A stretch of 64,000 nt of DNA from Sequoia sempervirens (lineage: Eukaryota; Streptophyta; Pinopsida; Cupressales; Cupressaceae): contig VDFB02193867.1 of assembly GCA_007258455.2 (NCBI GenBank), positions 527,426,751-527,490,750 of the forward strand. The letters run 5' to 3'. Position numbers and translations under genes: made by a program. Below are positions 10,076-19,669 of the stretch, one piece after another (the stretch's first letter is position 1; each line of letters opens with the position of its first letter). The notes below the pieces were generated by a model, which saw only the letters and a program-made list of their open reading frames with translations, was not told where the DNA came from and did not search any database.

Positions 10076-11260
10076 TTATGTATAGAACTTCTTCAGATGA
10101 ATACTATTGATCAGCTCTTCAAACAGGTCCCCCTTTGATGTGGATAACTGATATGCACTAGAACCGTATGCTGCAATGACAACAAATGGACCAACCCAAT
10201 TAGGTTCAAATTTCCCTTTCTTTTCTCTATCTTGTTGATTACGCAGATTTTCTCTCAAGACTAAGTCACCCACTTGAAATGTCCATGGTTTAACTCTGTG
10301 ATTATAGCTACGGGACATAACTTGTTGATAACCCTTTAAATGATCAGCTGCATGTTGACATCTTTCATCTAACATTTCTAGCTCTTGGAGGCGAGAAACC
10401 CTGTAGTCTTCATCACTTATCAATCCCTTGAGTGAGACCCTAAGTGAAGGTATTTCAACTTCTAGTGGTAAGATAGCTTCTGCTCCATAGACCAAAGCAT
10501 ATGGGGTAGCTCCTGTTGGTGTGCGAACACTGGTTCTATATGCCCACAAAGCTGGATTGAGTTGAACATGCCAATCACGTCCAGCATCATTTACTATTTT
10601 TTTCAATATCTTCAAGATGGTTTTGTTGGAAGCTTCTGCTTGACCATTACCTTGTGGATAGTAAGGTGTAGAAAACCTGTGTTGGATGTGAAATCTTTCA
10701 CAAAGTTCATCCACATCCTGATTCTTGAAAGGCCTTCCATTATCAGTAATTATAGATCTAGGAATTCCATATCTACAAATAATGTAATTCAAGATAAATG
10801 AAGATATTTGTTTACCAGTCACTGTTGTTAGAGGAACAACTTCAATCCATTTTGTAAAATACTCCGTAGCTGTGATAATAAATTTATGACCATTTGATGA
10901 TTAATGATGTATTTTACCAACAAGATCTAATCCCCACTAAGAAAAAGGCCATGTTGAAGCGAAAGGTTGCAGTTCTTGTGCAGGTGCATGAATAAGATTC
11001 CCGTGGATCTAGCATTTAGAACACTTCTTGACGAAAGTAAAAGAATCTTTCTCCATGGTAGGCCAATAGTATCCCATTCTGACAAGTTTCTTGGCTAAGG
11101 TCAAACCACTCGAATGAGTTCCACAAATACCACTGTGAACCTCTTGTAAGGCTTTTTCAGATTCATCATGTTCAAGACATCTAAGGAGTGTACCATCAAG
11201 ACCACATCGATAAAGGATATTGGCAATTAAGGTATATCAGGATGATTGGCGAATGAAATT
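10076..11260 (-). pseudogene. int: Integrase, element B
   Basis: Integrase joins the cDNA ends to host DNA in the nucleus. The last 248 codons (10822-10076) are open and hold the second and third catalytic core elements: ITDNGRPF (Asp) and PYYPQGNGQAEASNK (Glu), then the C-terminal GKFEPNWVGPFVV segment typical of Ty3/Gypsy integrases, ending LKKFYT-stop. Upstream (11260-10823) the zinc-binding HHCC region and WGLDLVG (first Asp) are readable but broken by TAG/TGA stops, for example after KKCSKC. Homologous to integrase of A and E. Confidence 0.85.
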
Positions 11261-12499
11261 CTATTTTTGGTTGCGGGATAAATCTAAAGGTAAGATATTA
11301 TCTTTGAGGTACGTATAAGTCTTGTCATATAAAGGTGAGTCAGAACCAGTCAAATGACATATGACTTGGTTTTCAGGATTATCATAGGCAGGAGAAAACA
11401 ATTGTTCCACCAAGAATTCATACTTAGTTTGATCTGCGGATATTTGTAATAATGAAGCAATGGTAGCTGTGGCATCTACAGCTTTATTATCAATCCTTGA
11501 TATTTGTGAAAACTTGATTGACACAAAATACTTCTTATAATCATCCACCATGTTCTTGTAAGGTAACAAATTATCATCTTTGGTTTGATAATCATCATTA
11601 ATTTGATTAATGACAAGTTGTGAATCACCGTAGACCTGGAGCTCTGCAATCCGCCATTCCAAAGCTATTTTCAATCCTATGAACAATGCCTCATATTCAG
11701 CAATGTTATTTGTGCAAGGGAACATCAATCGATATGATCGTGAGATGGTATGCCCTTCAGGTGTAACAAAGAGAATCCCTGCCCCCGAGCCATATTGTGT
11801 ATAAGATCCATCAAAGTACAATGTCCATGATTTCTGAATTGTTGCTGTGAAAACATCTACATCAGGAAACTCAATATGCATTGGATTTTCTCTGTGTAAA
11901 GGTGCTTCAACCAACTGATCTGCAATGACCTGTCCTTTAATAACTTTTTGATCTACATAGTGAATGTCAAACTCACTTAAGATCATTACCCATTTTGCAT
12001 GTCTCCCTATTAAAGTAGCTCCGCTTAATAGGTATTTTAATGGATCAATCTTTGTTATCAGCTTAACTGTATGAGCCAACATATAATGTCGCCACTTTTG
12101 AGAAGAAAACACTACTGCAATGCAAGCTTTTTCAATGAAACTGTAGTTTAACTCATGTCTTGTTAAGGTTCTGCTGATATAATATATGGCCCTTTCCTTA
12201 CCTATAGAATCTTCTTGTGCTAGCAATGCCCCCAAAGATACTTCTGTTGCTGAAATATAGAGTACGAGTGGCTCTCCTGGAATAGGTGGAATTAAAACTG
12301 GTGGATGCGTAAGATATTGCTTGATCTGATTGAATGTTGTTTCACATTTGTCATCCCATTTGAAGGGGACATTTTTATGCAATAAATGTGTAAATGGCAA
12401 GCTTTTGTCTGCCAGTTGAGCTATAAACCTTCTAATAGACTGTAATCTTCCTTGCAATGATCGAAGTTGACTAATATTTCGTGGTGGAGGCATGTCCAT
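11261..12499 (-). pseudogene. RT connection, RNase H and archaeal-like RNase H, element B
   Basis: An open 412-codon stretch. Residues 1-50 are the RT thumb/connection (LRSLQGRLQSIRRFI, LPFTHLLHKNVPFKW). Residues about 75-190 are the Ty3-type RNase H (LYISATEVSLGALLAQE, ERAIYYISRTLT, EKACIAVVF). Residues about 228-360 are a second RNase H with WTLYFDGSYTQYGSGAGI, NNIAEYEAL and VYGDSQLVINQI, carrying the expected Asp-Glu-Asp pattern. The duplicate RNase H removes the RNA strand during reverse transcription and marks the Tat lineage. It is unbroken here although neighbouring pieces carry stops. Confidence 0.88.
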
Positions 12500-13066
12500 T
12501 ATAGCTTGTACTTTTTCTGGATCAACCTCTATACCCTTTTCTGAAACAATGTATCCTAGGAGTTTTCCAGATGTAATGCCGAAGACACATTTCTTTGGAT
12601 TGAGTCAAACATTAAACTTCTCCATTCTGGTAAAGATTTTTGACAAGATATTTAGATGTTCTTCTTGTGTGTTAGATTTGGCGAGTAAATCATCAACGTA
12701 ATCTTCCATGAATGTATGCATCATATCATGAAAAATTGTTGTCATTGCTCTTTGATAAGTAGCTCAAGCATTCTTTAACCCGAATGGCATTACATTCCAG
12801 CAATAGGTACCCAAAGGGCATGTAAACGCTATTTTATCTTGATCCTCTGGTGCAATTTTTATCTGGTTGTATCCTGAAAATCCATCCATTAATGAATACA
12901 TTGCATGGCCACCAGTTAAATCAACAATCATATCTATATTTGGTAAAGGAAAGTCATCTTTGGGACAAGCTTTATTTAAATCTCTGAAATCTGTACAAAC
13001 TCTGATCCTTCCATCTGGTTTTGAAATAGGTACAATATTGGAAATCCATTCGGCATAATCAATAGT
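12500..13066 (-). pseudogene. rt: Reverse transcriptase core, element B
   Basis: Reading on from a TGA at the end of the preceding frame, the minus strand gives DFRDLNKACPKDDFPLPNID, SLMDGFSGYNQI, AFTCPWGTYCWNVMPFGLKN and the active site EDYVDDLLA, then GKLLGYIVSEKGIEVDPEKV. Both catalytic Asp of YVDD are present, unlike element A. At least three in-frame stops (R to TGA, G to TGA, R to TGA type) break it. It makes the cDNA copy in virus-like particles. Confidence 0.85.
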
Positions 13067-14551
13067 TCAAATGAATCCAACATCCAAAAGCTTCTTTAAT
13101 TCTTCTTTGACCAATAATGCAACATGTGGATGCATTTTTCTGAGTTTTTGCTTTACAGGTTTTGTCCCTAGTTTGATAGATAAATGATGCATTATCAAAT
13201 TAGGATCTAACCCTGGCATATCAGCATATGACCAAGCAAAGTTGATTTGATTCTCTTTCAAGAATTCCATGAATTTCAAGACTTCTTCAACTGTTAATGA
13301 TGCTACAAGTTGCAAAACTTTTGGCTGTTCTGCTGTACTTATGTTGATTGATTCTATTGGTTCGATCAAAATAGAAGATCTTTCATGATAATACTTGGGA
13401 AGAGTGTCAAGTTTCTCATCTTTCAGTGCCTCATAAAGGTTTTCACTGTCAGATTCACTCTTTATTTTTCTCTTTTGTTGATCTATCACTGCCATTTTTT
13501 GGTTTTCACCAATAGATCCATCTTTTATTTCATTTATTTTGCAGCTAAGAGACTTGACACCCTCCTTATCATGAGTATGAAATCCTTGAATGAAACAATT
13601 GTTTTCTTCATTTGAGGAACAAAGGAAATTTATAATGCTCTCATCATCACTGAATGTAGGAATATGGATAGGTGTGTCAATGTCCCAATCAATAAGTTCT
13701 GGATAAACTAAAGGGATAGGATCATTAGGTTGGGTAAGGTCTTGAATTTTCAAAGTCATGATATGGTTATCATCCTCATGGTAGGCAAGGTCTATAATGG
13801 TATTCTCCTGTTGATTGTCAATCGCGCTAGAATCTGATTCTTCCTCACTTGAGTCATGATCACTTTGTAAAACAAAATCAAGTGGAGGCCTTGAGCCTTC
13901 TCCTTGCATAAGAACAGGTGCATATTTTTGTATGGTATCAACTTGTTTGTCTCTCCAAAATTCATCATTATAAATGGTGTCCCATTTATATTCATTAGAA
14001 TCAGTATCTGAACTATTTTGTAATTGGAAAACTGATTCATGAGATTTATCTGACACTGATCCTCTTTCATGAGTTGACTGTGTTTGCTGTGAAGTAGAGT
14101 CTTCTTTATCTTTACCATATCCAAGTCCTGTTTTATCACTTGAATGCTTTGAAATAGGTTGAATTGGTTCCACGATTCCTTCTCTTCTTTTTCCTATAGG
14201 ACCATTCCCTTCATATCCCATTTTCTGCATGATAGCGCACCCCTTACCATATTGTTCTTTAGGCAACTTAATGTGCAAGAGAGATTCATCTTCATCTTTG
14301 TATAGCCAATTTAGGATGTCCCTATCTTCAGCTTCTTCTTTAGTGGTGTTAGCTCTAATGAATTTTCCATCAAACTTTGTGATTGGCACAGAAGCTTGAG
14401 ATGTAGAAGTTGTTGCAATCTTTTGATTTGATAAAGTTGGCAAACCATGTGATCTTGGAGGAGATAAAGTAGAAAGAGATAATGAATATTCACCTACCCC
14501 TTTGTATTTGAACTTTAGCTTAGTATCAAGATTCTTTGTTAATTCTTGCAA
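13067..14551 (-). pseudogene. Protease-RT spacer and RT N-terminus, element B
   Basis: Open for 494 codons. It starts after the protease fold, has a G-patch-like stretch (KGCAIMQKMGYEGNGPIGK, residues about 103-121), a long acidic spacer rich in Asp/Ser/Glu, and ends with the RT entry region (NFAWSYADMPGLDPNLIMHH, MHPHVALLVKEELKKLLDVG). This spacer is characteristic of Tat elements and is found at the same place in A (44850-46350) and E (32901-32000). Its function is unknown; the G-patch may bind RNA. Confidence 0.8.
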
Positions 14552-15325
14552 TTGGACTTGTAAATTGGAAGAAGAAATAGCAAGAGCTTCTCTATTATGT
14601 GGTACAAGGACATCTTGAGTTACTCGAAGATTTGAACAAGTTTGGGTACTATTGTAATCAGCCTGTATAGTTATTTCCTATCCTTCATAAGGAAACTTGA
14701 TGCATTGATGATACGTTGATGGTACTGCTTGCATATCATGAATCCATGGATGACCCAAAAGTATGTTATAAGAAAGATCTCGATCTAGAACCTAACAAAA
14801 TGTATTCTTCACAATAGGTCCCACTCTGATTGGCAACAATATCAATCCTTTAGAAGGTCTTTCTTCATCATCATATGCCTTGATAATTATCTTCCTTCGT
14901 GGATCAATTTCATTTTCTGATATTCCCAAGGCATTTATTAACTTTAAAGTACAAATGTTCAAACCGGCTCCTCCATCTATTAATACACGTCTAATTCAGT
15001 GTTTATGGATCATGACTTCAAGATAAAGTGAGGAATTATGTGGATGTGTCATAGAGGCATCATCCTTATCGGAAAATGAAAGACAAGTGGGGGAAGACAA
15101 ATGTCCCACCATGGCTTGAAATCTGTTTACATCCAGATCAGTATCAACAGTAGTATTTACAAGAGCTTCTTCTAAGATATTCTTGTGTATGGGAGATATT
15201 TTGAGAAGTTCAAGAATGGATATTTGAGCTGATGTTTTTCTCAGTTGATCAACTAGATTATACTGACTTGGAAGAGAAATAGTTGTTTTAGATGAATTTC
15301 CTTTAAGAACAACTTTTGCTTGACC
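14552..15325 (-). pseudogene. pr: Aspartic protease, element B
   Basis: The minus strand reads through several stops: RFQAMVGHLSSPTCLSFSDK, then the catalytic motif RVLIDGGAGLNICTL (Asp-Gly-Gly in place of the usual Asp-Ser/Thr-Gly, as in A), KIIIKAYDDEERPSKGLIL, and [20 protein letters not shown] near the second loop. Stops replace codons that are Arg/Gln in element A. It cleaves the gag-pol polyprotein. Confidence 0.75.
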
Positions 15326-15556
15326 TCATGTTGTCACATTAACCTGTTGATATTCTTGTTTTCCCGTAATTTTGATAACATTAACCTGTTGATCATCTAC
15401 GTAGATGTGATGGATTATATTGTCTTCAAAATTGTGTATGCTTTTGGCTTTGATATCTGACGTTTCTTCCTTTTGATAGTTTGGTAAAGGATCTTTGAAT
15501 GCTTGATGATCGTCATTGGTATGATGTCCTTCGATTGTAATGGATTCCGTTTGCAC
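15326..15556 (-). pseudogene. gag: Gag C-terminal tail, element B (5' truncated)
   Basis: The matches to element A begin at ITIEGHHTND...HQAFKDPLPNYQK (A has ITVEGKQKSNENHQAFRNPLPNYQK) and continue to the conserved QVNVTT. Upstream, where A has the knuckle and KHAIQD, this copy has unrelated sequence, so the element breaks near 15545. A TGA follows QVNVTT. Confidence 0.75.
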
Positions 15557-15711
15557 TCTCTATCCATGCATACCAAACAAAATAGGAAGAAAATTCTTAA
15601 ATTATTAGAAATTTAGGGTTTCTTCATGGAAAAGATTTACTGCAGACATGGAGCATGAATTGTCATGGTTTTCAGGTTGAAAATCTACCAACCACGAAGC
15701 CTTTCTTTTTA

Positions 15712-16290
15712 CTATTTCTTAGCTTGTTTTGAAAGATTTTGAACAAAGCAACCTGTGCCTGCCCTGTCCTTTCGCTTCCCTTTATTTTGTGTGGTGCTCT
15801 TCATTTTCTTTATGGAATTGAATAATGAACCATTGCTCTCTGTGGTTCGGTTTGTCGAACCATTTGATGCTTTGGCAAATGGGTTACCTAGTTTCTGAGT
15901 AGAGCCATTGTTAAGTGCAAGTTGGACTTGTGATTCCTTTCTCTTAGCTTCTAGAGCATCTGCTTCAGTTCTTGTGTCATGCTTTGATAACCATAGCGAA
16001 GCATGGGTATGCTTGGTTTCTAGAGAAACATCATTTATCTTGGTTTCTAAGGGAACATAAATATTCGACAACCATAAAATATAGAAAAATATCAACTATA
16101 GTGGAGGATAAAAAGAGACATTTTGATGATTTCATCACTGTTAAAGCGTTGATTCAACAGTTATCGAGCAAGTAACATCGCCTTTAGCATGGGGAGGCTG
16201 GTTATCATGTTTGGGATCCAAAACATTGAAGGCCCAGAGGCAGAGGAAATTTTCACACACAGAGTAAAAATTTAAAACATAAAATATTAT
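15712..16290 (-). pseudogene. Possible host-gene remnant (terminal exon and upstream piece), unidentified
   Basis: A minus-strand frame ending at 15712 has protein-like composition unlike the repeats around it: EADALEAKRKESQVQLAL, SLFNSIKKMKSTTQNKGKRK and a basic C-terminus NLSKQAKK-stop. Upstream at about 16285-16165 another frame reads WAFNVLDPKHDNQPPHAK and GDVTCSITVEST before a stop; 16455-16320 holds a third short piece (KENEKKVNVSKQKI). The surrounding sequence is richer in CpG. I could not find convincing splice sites joining the pieces and do not recognise the family. It could be a decayed or low-expressed host gene, a gene fragment carried by an unseen element, or chance. Confidence 0.3.
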
Positions 16291-16544
16291 TTTTCAAAAC
16301 ACACAGAGCTGCTGCTCGTAATTTTCTGTTTGCTCACATTCACCTTCTTCTCATTCTCCTTAAGTCAAAAGTAAATTACAATTACAAAATATATGCTGCA
16401 GGTAAAAAGTCCCCGAAAAAACATTTAAATTCAAAATCACCTAACTAACTTTTCCCCCGTCAAAATGCATTTAATACAATGTCCTTTTCATAATATTCAA
16501 ACTTAAATATTAATTCCCTGGGGGTGGCGGCTTTCTCCATAGTT

Positions 16545-16815
16545 CCCCGCGGTATCGCGATGGTTAAAATCTTGATTGCGATATTGCGGGCAGCGGTTAG
16601 TTGACGGCCCGGTAAACTGTGGCGGTTAAAAATAAAACAAGCTTTTACTGAGTCTCCCGTGATATCGCGATGAATATTTTATTGATTGCGATATAGCGGG
16701 CATTGGCTGGAGTGACGTCAGGCGGTTGAGATAAAACAAAAAGACTACGGAAGTCTCTCGCGGTATCGCAATGGCTAATTTATTGATTGCGATATAGCGG
16801 GCAGTGGTTGGCGGG
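16545..16815. repeat. Three tandem hairpin units (about 101-110 bp apart)
   Basis: Units at 16545, 16655 and 16757 each pair a left arm (CCCGCGGTATCGCGAT; CCCGTGATATCGCGAT; CTCGCGGTATCGCAAT) with a right arm (ATTGCGATATTGCGGG or ATTGCGATATAGCGGG) across a 13-17 base loop ending in TTGATT. The arms are near-perfect inverted repeats. The GC- and CpG-rich block stands out from its surroundings. No ORF spans it. Confidence 0.8.
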
Positions 16816-16935
16816 GACGGCGGCAGTTAGGGTTAATATTCCAACAAACATCAGAAATTCAGGCTATGTAAAAACAATATTTTTCAAATTTTTTAAAAAT
16901 GGTCGGTCCATGTGGAGGTATGCACTTTTGGCAAG

Positions 16936-16993
16936 GAATACCCATTTTGTTTTAAACTTGCAGGGAATACACATTTTGTTTTAAACTTACAGA
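16936..16993. repeat. 29-bp tandem duplication
   Basis: GGAATAC(C/A)CATTTTGTTTTAAACTT(G/A)CAG occurs twice back to back with two differences. Confidence 0.85.
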
Positions 16994-18202
16994 TAATAAT
17001 ATAGTGTGGGCACTGTAAACAGGTAAAGATAAGAATTTCTAGGTGTAAAAGCTCGCAAATATAAACCCCAGTGGCGTGCTTGTTTGGAAAACCAAAGAAA
17101 ATGCGGCCCTATTTCTGTATTACGCCCTAGATTCTAAGAACAAGTTCTATTTGCCAAAATTGCAGTCATTGAGAGGTGCACGCGGTAGAACCTAGAGCAT
17201 TAAAGCAAAGTTTTATCTTCGAAACCATGAATACATTATTGAGCGTGTGCCCTAGGATGTGAAGAAAAAACGAATTATTTGATTGCATGGTGCAGAATTG
17301 CTGGCTGTAGTGAAGGTATTTAATTTCAAATTTAAAAGTAAAGCATTTTTTGATCTCTCTACTGTCACATCCACACTTGGGAATGAGAATCTTGTATTTT
17401 TATTTGCAAGTAATCTATATTTTATTATTTTAATCACTAGTTATTTGGAATATTTATAAACACTTCTGATTTTAAGTCATGTAATTTTATTACGTCATGA
17501 TTATTACAACAATATGCCCCATTTTTATTCCTTCCCCCATATCAACATGACAAGATTTACTATTGCTATTTAGCATGGCCATTTTGTTATTTTGCAAATG
17601 TCGGTATAAGTTTTGCTTTTTGTATGCTTTTACTTGATGGGCATAAAGGCATACAAGCAGGGCTTACATTTGATGGCCGTATGACTGTATTTAGAGATTT
17701 TTGCCGTAAAATACAATCAAAGATTGTATCAGATGAAAGGAGAGATTTTGGATAGACTGTCAAAATTTATATAGAATTATAGTGATATATATATTTGATT
17801 TATATATAATTTTACTTACACTAAGGTATATCATAATGTTTTAAGGGCACCTTTGAATAGATAACTGTCATTAAAAAAATTGTTGATGGGCAAGTTCGAC
17901 CGTCAAATTTAAGCCCAGCATACAAGTCCTGTTTTGTGTGAAAATTATGATTACTATCTAGAGGTTATTGACACAAGCACTTATAACGAGTCTCTCACAA
18001 TCAAATTCAATGAATCGTGAAAATCATCAAAATATAAGAATTATTAATAGGATCCAATCCCATTTTAACCCACAACAAAGCCAGCACTGAAACAACTATA
18101 GTTGCTTTCGTGGGATCAACTGCTCATTACTCGAAACTTTGCGTTCAGGTCTTGATCTCATTATAGATTTTCTATAGCCACTTGGTCTCGATATACTGGA
18201 GA
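16994..18202. other. Intergenic, no recognisable gene
   Basis: 17041-17260 is CpG-richer and on the minus strand holds GGGTTTATATTTGCG (about 17070-17056), a possible TATA region for the remnant at 15712-16290. I see nothing else supportable to 18202. Confidence 0.35.
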
Positions 18203-18516
18203 TGTTAGCACAATTAGAAACTTTATTGTTTCCTGAGATAACCGATGTTCAACTTGGCGTGATATCTGTCGTTGCCTCGCTTTAGTGTAAGCTAACTAAT
18301 ATAAACTCCCTTTGTTGTTTCCTAAATTCCCCTGATTTTCCTCCGAGGTTTTCTTTCCTACGTTTGCTTTATCCTTGTAATTCATCGTATTTTCATGGTG
18401 AATAATGAGAAGTTATCATTTTTTCTTGCTCTAAATTTTTCTACTTTATAAGTTGTGTTCTTTCTTTTCTACTTAGATTCAACTGTGTTACGCAGGTTTA
18501 TTAAAAAAAATTCACA
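18203..18516 (+). repeat. 5' LTR of TRIM-like element
   Basis: Starts TGTTAGCACAATTAG, ends TTCACA directly before the PBS. It aligns along its length with 19349-19669 with frequent substitutions, so the insertion is old. Confidence 0.85.
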
Positions 18517-18528
18517 TGGTATCAGAGC
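18517..18528 (+). promoter_or_regulatory. Primer-binding site, initiator-Met tRNA type
   Basis: TGGTATCAGAGC immediately after the LTR CA end. Confidence 0.9.
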
Positions 18529-19340
18529 TGATGTGAGTTTGAGTGTAAATTCGTTTTATATTGTGCGAATTTATTACCATGTTAATTTGAGTGTGGGGAA
18601 GTGTTGAATGAGATCATGGATCTGGGTCATTATTACTCTTGTGTGCATGCTCATGGGTGTGGCTCAATTAAAGGTTGCAATTCATCTATTGCTTGTTGTA
18701 TTTAGGCACTAAAACTTCCCAAAAAGGCAATTATTCATAGTTTATCCTTCATCTCAATTTGTGCAACTGTATAATTTGCATTTCAAGCAATATTCCTAAA
18801 TTCTCACATGGTATTTTCTTGATTTATCATATTTCTTGGTTGATTTTGACCATAATTATGTTGTGGCTTATTCAAGCTTGGAGACTCTTACTGAGTTTTT
18901 AGAGACACATGTTGAGACTTCATCCTTCCTCCTTTCAGTTGGACATGGAGTGGCTTCTTCATCAACCTACAGATTTGTTTCTTCCCAAGGGAAGACATGT
19001 TGCTTACTGACACTAGGTCATCTTTTGTTTTTAGGCATTCTTCATCAACATTGGAGCTTCTTTATTTTGTGGGGCTATGCGGTCTCTTTCTTTATGGGGG
19101 GGCATGGATTCCATCTTTCATCACTTGATTGCATCCATGCATTCTCTTTTTGGGGAGGAGTTTTCTCCCATTGGATTTTCTCCTTTTCCCTATTTATGAG
19201 ATTTTATTTTCATTACATATGTACATGGGTACCTAACATGGCCTTGTAGTCGGGACCCATTCATGCTTTCATGCAACCATACTTGTTTTTTTTTTTTCCC
19301 TCTTTCCTCTCTTTAGGATTATGTCTCCTTAGTTAGATTT

Positions 19341-19348
19341 AAGGGGGG
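19341..19348 (+). promoter_or_regulatory. Polypurine tract of TRIM-like element
   Basis: AAGGGGGG immediately before the second LTR start TGTTAGC. Confidence 0.8.
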
Positions 19349-19669
19349 TGTTAGCACAATTAGCAACTCTATTGTTCTTGTAGACAACTGTTGTTCAACT
19401 TGGCATGATATTCGTTGTTGCCTTTCTTTAGTGTAAGATAGCTAATAAAAACTCTCTTTGTCATTTCCTAAATTCCCTTGATTTTCCTCTGAGTTTTTAT
19501 TTCCCGCAATTGGTTGTGTCCTTGTAAATCATCACATTTTCATGGTAAATAATGAGAAGTTATCATTTTTTTCTTGCTCTAAAATTTCTCTGTTCTACAA
19601 GTTCCATTCTTTCTTTTCTAGCTAGATTCAATTGTGTTGTGTAGGTTTATTAAAATTTTAAATTTTACA
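19349..19669 (+). repeat. 3' LTR of TRIM-like element
   Basis: Starts TGTTAGCACAATTAG and ends TTTTACA; homologous to the 5' LTR. Confidence 0.85.

Larger units (their letters stand above)
4174..15545 (-). mobile_element. Element B: Tat-type Ty3/Gypsy retrotransposon, 5'-truncated, with antisense PMD gene
   Basis: In minus-strand order it holds a gag tail, protease, RT, RNase H, second (archaeal-like) RNase H, integrase, a 4.5-kb 3' region with an oppositely oriented plant mobile domain gene, a purine tract and the 3' LTR. RNase H - aRNH - integrase is the diagnostic order of the Tat lineage. Similarity to element A's gag stops near 15545, upstream of which unrelated sequence follows, so the 5' LTR, leader and most of gag are missing. 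Purine tract and LTR start (TGTATACACC) match element A (TGTATACACA), so A and B belong to one family group. Confidence 0.85.
18203..19669 (+). mobile_element. TRIM-like non-autonomous Copia element (1467 bp)
   Basis: Two LTRs of 314 and 321 bp flank an 832-bp interior. A primer-binding site TGGTATCAGAGC, complementary to initiator-Met tRNA as in most plant Copia elements, follows the first LTR immediately. AAGGGGGG precedes the second LTR. Flanks are GGAGA (18198-18202) and GGGGA (19670-19674), a 4/5 match to a target duplication. No gag or pol motif is present; an open frame of 137 codons (18836-19249) is rich in Phe/Trp/His and I do not recognise it. Replication would need proteins supplied by another element. 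Confidence 0.82.

Noticed and set aside
10076..15545. Pararetrovirus (caulimovirus-like) origin of pol
   Set aside because: Integrase follows RNase H, LTRs and purine tracts are present, and a second RNase H is included: this is Ty3/Gypsy Tat.
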